A stretch of 9,708 nt of DNA from Geopsychrobacter sp. GTDB lineage: Bacteria; Desulfobacterota; Desulfuromonadia; Desulfuromonadales; Geopsychrobacteraceae. Under the pieces are notes generated by a model that saw only the letters and a program-made list of their open reading frames with translations, had not been told where the DNA came from and did not search any database. This document shows positions 6,571 to 9,708 of this stretch, in pieces. The position numbers and the translations under genes were made by a program. Location of the stretch: NCBI GenBank assembly GCA_021647445.1, contig JAKIUS010000029.1, forward strand, positions 1 to 9,708. Reading direction: 5' to 3'. How positions within the stretch are numbered: position 1 is the first letter of the stretch; each line of letters opens with the position of its first letter.

Positions 6571-8517
6571 CTATTTCAGCAATTTGTTCAAATCGAAAAA
6601 TATCTTTTCAAACCGTTCGATAACTTCATCAGTAATCTGTTTTTCAAGCTCACCAAAATGCTCAGATAAATAACGTGCTGGGCGGTAGTGGTTAAAACTC
6701 TTACCACCAAAAGATGGTTTCAACGCTACGAGTACTCTTTTTACGTTAGGCTTAAGTTCTGCGAAGGTAATCTCTTTTTCAAACTCCTTATTCACCAGTT
6801 CGAGATAAAAATCCCGGTCAAAGAGGTCTTCTAAATCGGCCTCATCTGCATCTACATATTGCGCAAAGTTCAACAGACTTTTCTGACGCAGGATTTTTTG
6901 TTTTACCAACTGCTGAGCAACAGAATCAGTATGAGGGTCGTAGTCCATCAGGGTGGCAATGTTCATCCGTTTCTGACTGCCGAGCAAAGAGACAAAAATA
7001 GGTATTTTCCCCGCACCTCCTGCCGGGGTAATCGTCCATTTCTCGGAAAGAGACGTCTTCCCCTTCTGCTCAAGCAAAGCAGACATAGTTTTCAGGTAGA
7101 TAAGGTCGGAGGGTCCTTCAACGACAAGTGTGTTTGGTCCGATGAAAAGAGTTTGATGGATTTCGTACCCCAATGCACCTTGTAGAGGAAACAGTGTGTC
7201 GTCGTTCACAGTCAGAACATCTCGAGTCACCTTCGTCCCCTCATCTTCAGAAACAATGGTGGCGTCCGTCTCCATCCCGTTATCTTGAACAAGGCGAACC
7301 CTCTCGAAATGTGAAGAATCAACCAGGAATGGTGAATGCGTCGTATAGATGACCTGATGACCGGGGCGGAGTTCTTTTTCAAAGTAATCGAGGAGATCAG
7401 CCTGAGCTTTGGCGTGAAGAGAAAGCCCTGGTTCATCAAGCAAAAGGATCAAAGGGGCATCGTATTCTTCATTCCGCTGGCCAAAGTAGGCCAGGAATGA
7501 AAAGAACCACACGAACCCACGAGACCTGCGGCCCATTGGAGTGGTCGCCAGATGTTTGGTGTCATAGATTTCTGCCCAGAGATTGATCCCAGTCTGCATG
7601 CCTTCGGGGTCTTCTGGCTTTGCGTCGCGCACATCGAAACGGATTTGGAGATGATTGTTTTGCGACCAGTATTTAAGCAGGTTTTTCGTTAAACGGTTTC
7701 CTGCCCCCTCAAGTTTGTTTTTTAAATCCTGGGTATTTGTGGCAGTCAGAGCCCTATCAAGATCAATGCGTGCATGCTTCAGCAGACCGAGAAGAGGACG
7801 ATCTGCATCCCTAAGCGTTTCGCCGTCTCTTCTGTTTTTCAACGCGTTGAGATTCTCCTGTCCGCGCATCTGGTAGTATTCATCAAAATATAGAAATTTC
7901 GGGACACATGGCTTCACATACTGTTGATAAATAAATTTGCGTACACCACCAGCATTTTCTACTTCAGCTACCGCTTGCTTTAGCTGAACAACTGCTTCCT
8001 GCTTACCCTCTTCTTCCGCAGTCACAACAAATGCACTCAGATCATCAAGGGATTTACACTGATGTGTTTCTGTGGTGGTGTCTTGGGGCAGATGTGTTTC
8101 GATGAGGTGTAATACAACTTTTTCTTCTGAAACCTCTATGCTGGGGTACAAGTTATTGTCGTAGCCTTTGGTCAGCTCAAGTTCACAAGAGGTAAAAATT
8201 TCTACGGGATAATCCTCTGACATTGCTTCAAGATCGGCGTCCTCCAACTCGAAATGAGCACGGATCACGATAGCCGGATCACGTTTCCCCTGCTCTACAT
8301 CGTACTCATAATCGTCGACATCGGCCCTGGGATAGTCATCGGTGGGATTAAATTCGCCGTCTTCTGGATTGATGGGATTTAGGCGATAGAGTGCATGCAA
8401 CAAAGCTGTCTTGCCTGACTCGTTCTTTCCCACAAGGCAGGTTACGTCATCCGCATCGATGAGGCCCGAATCTCTGACTGAACGAAAATTCGTCACTTGA
8501 AATGACTTGAGTTTCAT
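6571..8517 (-). CDS. OLD-family ATP-dependent endonuclease (ABC ATPase + TOPRIM)
   Basis: A 648-residue OLD-family protein. The N-terminal ATPase has MKLKSFQVTNFRSVRDSG, Walker A GKNESGKT (30-37), a signature region near GRRSRGF (329-335), Walker B LILLLDEPGLSLH (356-368) and H-loop YTTHSPFLVD (391-400). The C-terminal TOPRIM nuclease has TLVVEGPSDLIYL (463-475, E467), TLMDYD (522-527, D525 and D527) and an acidic DLEDLFD near 561-567. These are the metal-binding positions expected of an active OLD nuclease. Related proteins (P2 Old, GajA) cut DNA and protect against phage. The start has a strong Shine-Dalgarno (AGGAGGAGGG), which overlaps the stop of a preceding 25-codon ORF. It lies directly downstream of hsdS and is coupled to the small repeat protein gene. 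Confidence 0.92.
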   Translation of the reverse strand: MKLKSFQVTNFRSVRDSGLIDADDVTCLVGKNESGKTALLHALYRLNPINPEDGEFNPTDDYPRADVDDYEYDVEQGKRDPAIVIRAHFELEDADLEAMSEDYPVEIFTSCELELTKGYDNNLYPSIEVSEEKVVLHLIETHLPQDTTTETHQCKSLDDLSAFVVTAEEEGKQEAVVQLKQAVAEVENAGGVRKFIYQQYVKPCVPKFLYFDEYYQMRGQENLNALKNRRDGETLRDADRPLLGLLKHARIDLDRALTATNTQDLKNKLEGAGNRLTKNLLKYWSQNNHLQIRFDVRDAKPEDPEGMQTGINLWAEIYDTKHLATTPMGRRSRGFVWFFSFLAYFGQRNEEYDAPLILLLDEPGLSLHAKAQADLLDYFEKELRPGHQVIYTTHSPFLVDSSHFERVRLVQDNGMETDATIVSEDEGTKVTRDVLTVNDDTLFPLQGALGYEIHQTLFIGPNTLVVEGPSDLIYLKTMSALLEQKGKTSLSEKWTITPAGGAGKIPIFVSLLGSQKRMNIATLMDYDPHTDSVAQQLVKQKILRQKSLLNFAQYVDADEADLEDLFDRDFYLELVNKEFEKEITFAELKPNVKRVLVALKPSFGGKSFNHYRPARYLSEHFGELEKQITDEVIERFEKIFFDLNKLLK

Positions 8518-8529
8518 TTTTCCCTCCTC

Positions 8530-8607
8530 CTAAATATTGATTATTGCATCAGCCTGGTAGATCGCATACTCGTTTTTATCTGATTTATTTTGAGATATAG
8601 GCTTCAT
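8530..8607 (-). CDS. 25-codon ORF between hsdS and the OLD gene; possible rhuM N-terminal remnant
   Basis: The ATG at 8607 overlaps the hsdS stop as ATGA and is preceded by GAGG six bases upstream, so it looks translated by coupling. The product is MKPISQNKSDKN followed by EYAIYQADAIINI, and its TAG stop lies inside the Shine-Dalgarno of the OLD gene. The DK..xIYQxAD pattern resembles the first residues of RhuM proteins, including the full gene in this window (MTDKVVIYQSADGEA). rhuM genes commonly sit next to hsdS. It may be the stump of a deleted second rhuM or a leader-type coupling peptide. It is too short to be sure. Confidence 0.4.
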   Translation of the reverse strand: MKPISQNKSDKNEYAIYQADAIINI

Positions 8608-9116
8608 AGCTCCCCTCGGAAGGCGCGTTGAACGAGGGAGTTGAAATTATCTTCAGCCAATAAAAGAGCATTGTCGTGTCGAGCCTTGTTACATTCAAGG
8701 CTTCCTTTAACCTCTTCAAATTTTGCTTGTGTACCTTCGTCTGGAACTTGAAATTTGAGTTCGTTCAAAATCCCCAGAGTGAGGTATTTTGTATTTGTAC
8801 CTTTTGACAAGCGCTTCATGTCCTTGAGTTTCATTTCAAGTGCGTACTGCATATATCGAATCGACAAATTATCTCTCGCCATCGTGATGACGTATGTTCT
8901 TTGGTAGGCATTAAATTTGCCCTTATAGTATTTAACCGAATAATCAGCAGAAGCGTTATTTCCGGCCAAAAGTAAGGCCTCACAGTCAAACGCAAATGTA
9001 TCAATCTCAAAATTTTCACGTGAACAGGTAAAAAATGGGTGTTTTCCACCGGGTACGGCTGCATTCGAGTCAAGCTTTCCCGTTGTAAAGTTGACGAGAC
9101 TTTGCAAAGGTCGCAC
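8604..9116 (-). CDS. hsdS: HsdS C-terminal half (TRD2 + distal conserved region), separated by amber codon
   Basis: 170 residues from a GTG, in the same frame as the upstream HsdS half and divided from it only by TAG and one GAG codon. It starts RPLQSLVNFTTGK, holds a complete second target recognition domain (about 1-130, including GNNASADYSVKYYKG and SKGTNTKYLTLGILNELKFQVP), and ends with the conserved helical region ...FNSLVQRAFRGEL. Without the stop it would continue the usual NPKGW(E)VRPL join. Translation probably restarts: AGGAGG (9116-9121 on the complementary strand) lies eight bases ahead of an in-frame TTG at 9107, a better start than the GTG inside the Shine-Dalgarno. The DNA is more A+T-rich than the preceding conserved region, as expected of an exchanged TRD. 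Confidence 0.85.
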   Translation of the reverse strand: MRPLQSLVNFTTGKLDSNAAVPGGKHPFFTCSRENFEIDTFAFDCEALLLAGNNASADYSVKYYKGKFNAYQRTYVITMARDNLSIRYMQYALEMKLKDMKRLSKGTNTKYLTLGILNELKFQVPDEGTQAKFEEVKGSLECNKARHDNALLLAEDNFNSLVQRAFRGEL

Positions 9117-9121
9117 CTCCT
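9114..9121 (-). promoter_or_regulatory. Strong Shine-Dalgarno formed across the hsdS amber codon
   Basis: The minus strand reads TAGGAGGTG, where TAG is the stop of the first hsdS half. AGGAGGTG is an eight-base match to the anti-Shine-Dalgarno. With the ancestral Trp codon TGG, the sequence would read TGGGAGGTG, a weaker match. An in-frame TTG begins eight bases downstream, so reinitiation of the second half is plausible. Confidence 0.5.
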
Positions 9122-9707
9122 ACCCCTTCGGATTCAAAACCGGGTCGCCGAACATGTCGAGGAAGACGGAGCGGAGGAATTCTTCGGTCAGACCGATGGC
9201 TTGCTGCCGTTTGCGGCGGATGGCGTCGGCCTTGTCGAGGATGGCGGCGATGCGGCGCTGTTCGGGGAGTGAGGGGAGAGGGATTTTAAGATCCCTTACA
9301 ACATCAAGTGTTATTCCCTTAACAGTTGCACCTTTGCCAGACTTCTCTAGAAAAGATGCTTTCGAATTCAAGAAGTGAAGAAGATAACGAGCATCGACCT
9401 TCCCGTTACATTTTAAGGCTTTCAAATCCTGATTAATGGACATATCAACGGTGTTAACTGCTGCCTTACCCAAGGCCATGCGCGTAGCAATAATTATGTT
9501 ACCAGCGGGGATGATGTTGGCTGCACTGTTATTGACACCCTCAAGAGAAACATGCTCCTGGGTTTCAGAGAGAGTTACACCTTTTAAGTCTTTTACCGTA
9601 GCCCAAGGAATCTGGCCATCCCAATATTTGGCGATACTGCGGCTCGGAGTGCCACCACCCTTGATATCAACGACTTCGCCAAGAGGCACGAGGCTGAACA
9701 TAGTCAT
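9120..9707 (-). CDS. hsdS: HsdS N-terminal half, type I R-M specificity subunit (TRD1 + central conserved region)
   Basis: 195 residues beginning MTMFSLVPLGEVVDIKGGGTP and ending at TAG after GDPVLNPKG. Residues 5-150 are the first target recognition domain: the TPSRS...YWDGQIPWATVKDL opening is typical, and LDVVRDLKIPLPSLPEQRRI closes the TRD. Residues 150-190 are the central conserved helix (AAILDKADAIRRKRQQAIGLTEEFLRSVFLDMFGDP). HsdS sets DNA specificity for the HsdM methylase and HsdR translocase; neither is in the window and they may lie beyond 9708. Full HsdS here would be about 366-368 residues. The stop replaces the Trp expected in NPKGW. ATG 9707 is near the window edge; ATG 9701 is an alternative, and no ribosome site can be checked. 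Confidence 0.88.
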   Translation of the reverse strand: MTMFSLVPLGEVVDIKGGGTPSRSIAKYWDGQIPWATVKDLKGVTLSETQEHVSLEGVNNSAANIIPAGNIIIATRMALGKAAVNTVDMSINQDLKALKCNGKVDARYLLHFLNSKASFLEKSGKGATVKGITLDVVRDLKIPLPSLPEQRRIAAILDKADAIRRKRQQAIGLTEEFLRSVFLDMFGDPVLNPKG

Positions 9708-9708
9708 C

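Overview
The window looks like chromosomal DNA of a Gram-negative bacterium. GreB, a two-domain YitT-family membrane protein and a tRNA-Ile with an encoded CCA end fit a proteobacterium in the broad sense. The general look recalls Desulfuromonas/Geobacter-type organisms, but that is an impression; nothing here fixes the genus. The left end is housekeeping and the rest is accessory, defence-type DNA.

Left part (1-1810): a tRNA-Ile(GAT) at 191-267 lies between two large imperfect hairpins (49-144 and 268-350), with no 16S or 23S sequence beside it. Then come greB on the plus strand and, convergent to it, a YitT-like membrane protein gene. Middle (1811-3621): a complete hipBA toxin-antitoxin operon with a good sigma70-type promoter and operator-like inverted repeats. 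It starts divergently from yitT and runs tail to tail into the next block.

Right part (3648-9708): every gene is on the minus strand, so transcription reads from the right edge leftwards. The order is: hsdS (type I restriction-modification specificity subunit, split in two by an in-frame amber codon); a 25-codon ORF overlapping the hsdS stop; an OLD-family ATPase/TOPRIM nuclease; an 84-residue Lys/Ser/Thr-rich protein made of two 30-residue repeats; a 148-bp control region with two copies of a 15-bp palindrome-like site; an AAA15-type ATPase; an apparent 3' remnant of that ATPase's lost partner gene; and a RhuM protein with a Fic/Doc-type C-terminal domain. hsdM and hsdR are not in the window and may lie beyond the right edge.

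Taken together, 3648-9708 is best read as a type I R-M locus that has gathered further phage-defence modules and lost parts of some. Three decay or remodelling marks are visible: the split hsdS, the truncated ATPase partner, and a short ORF resembling the start of a second rhuM. The least familiar items are the OLD nuclease paired with a tiny repeat protein, the twin operator sites before the AAA15 ATPase, and an hsdS stop codon that lies inside a strong Shine-Dalgarno sequence.
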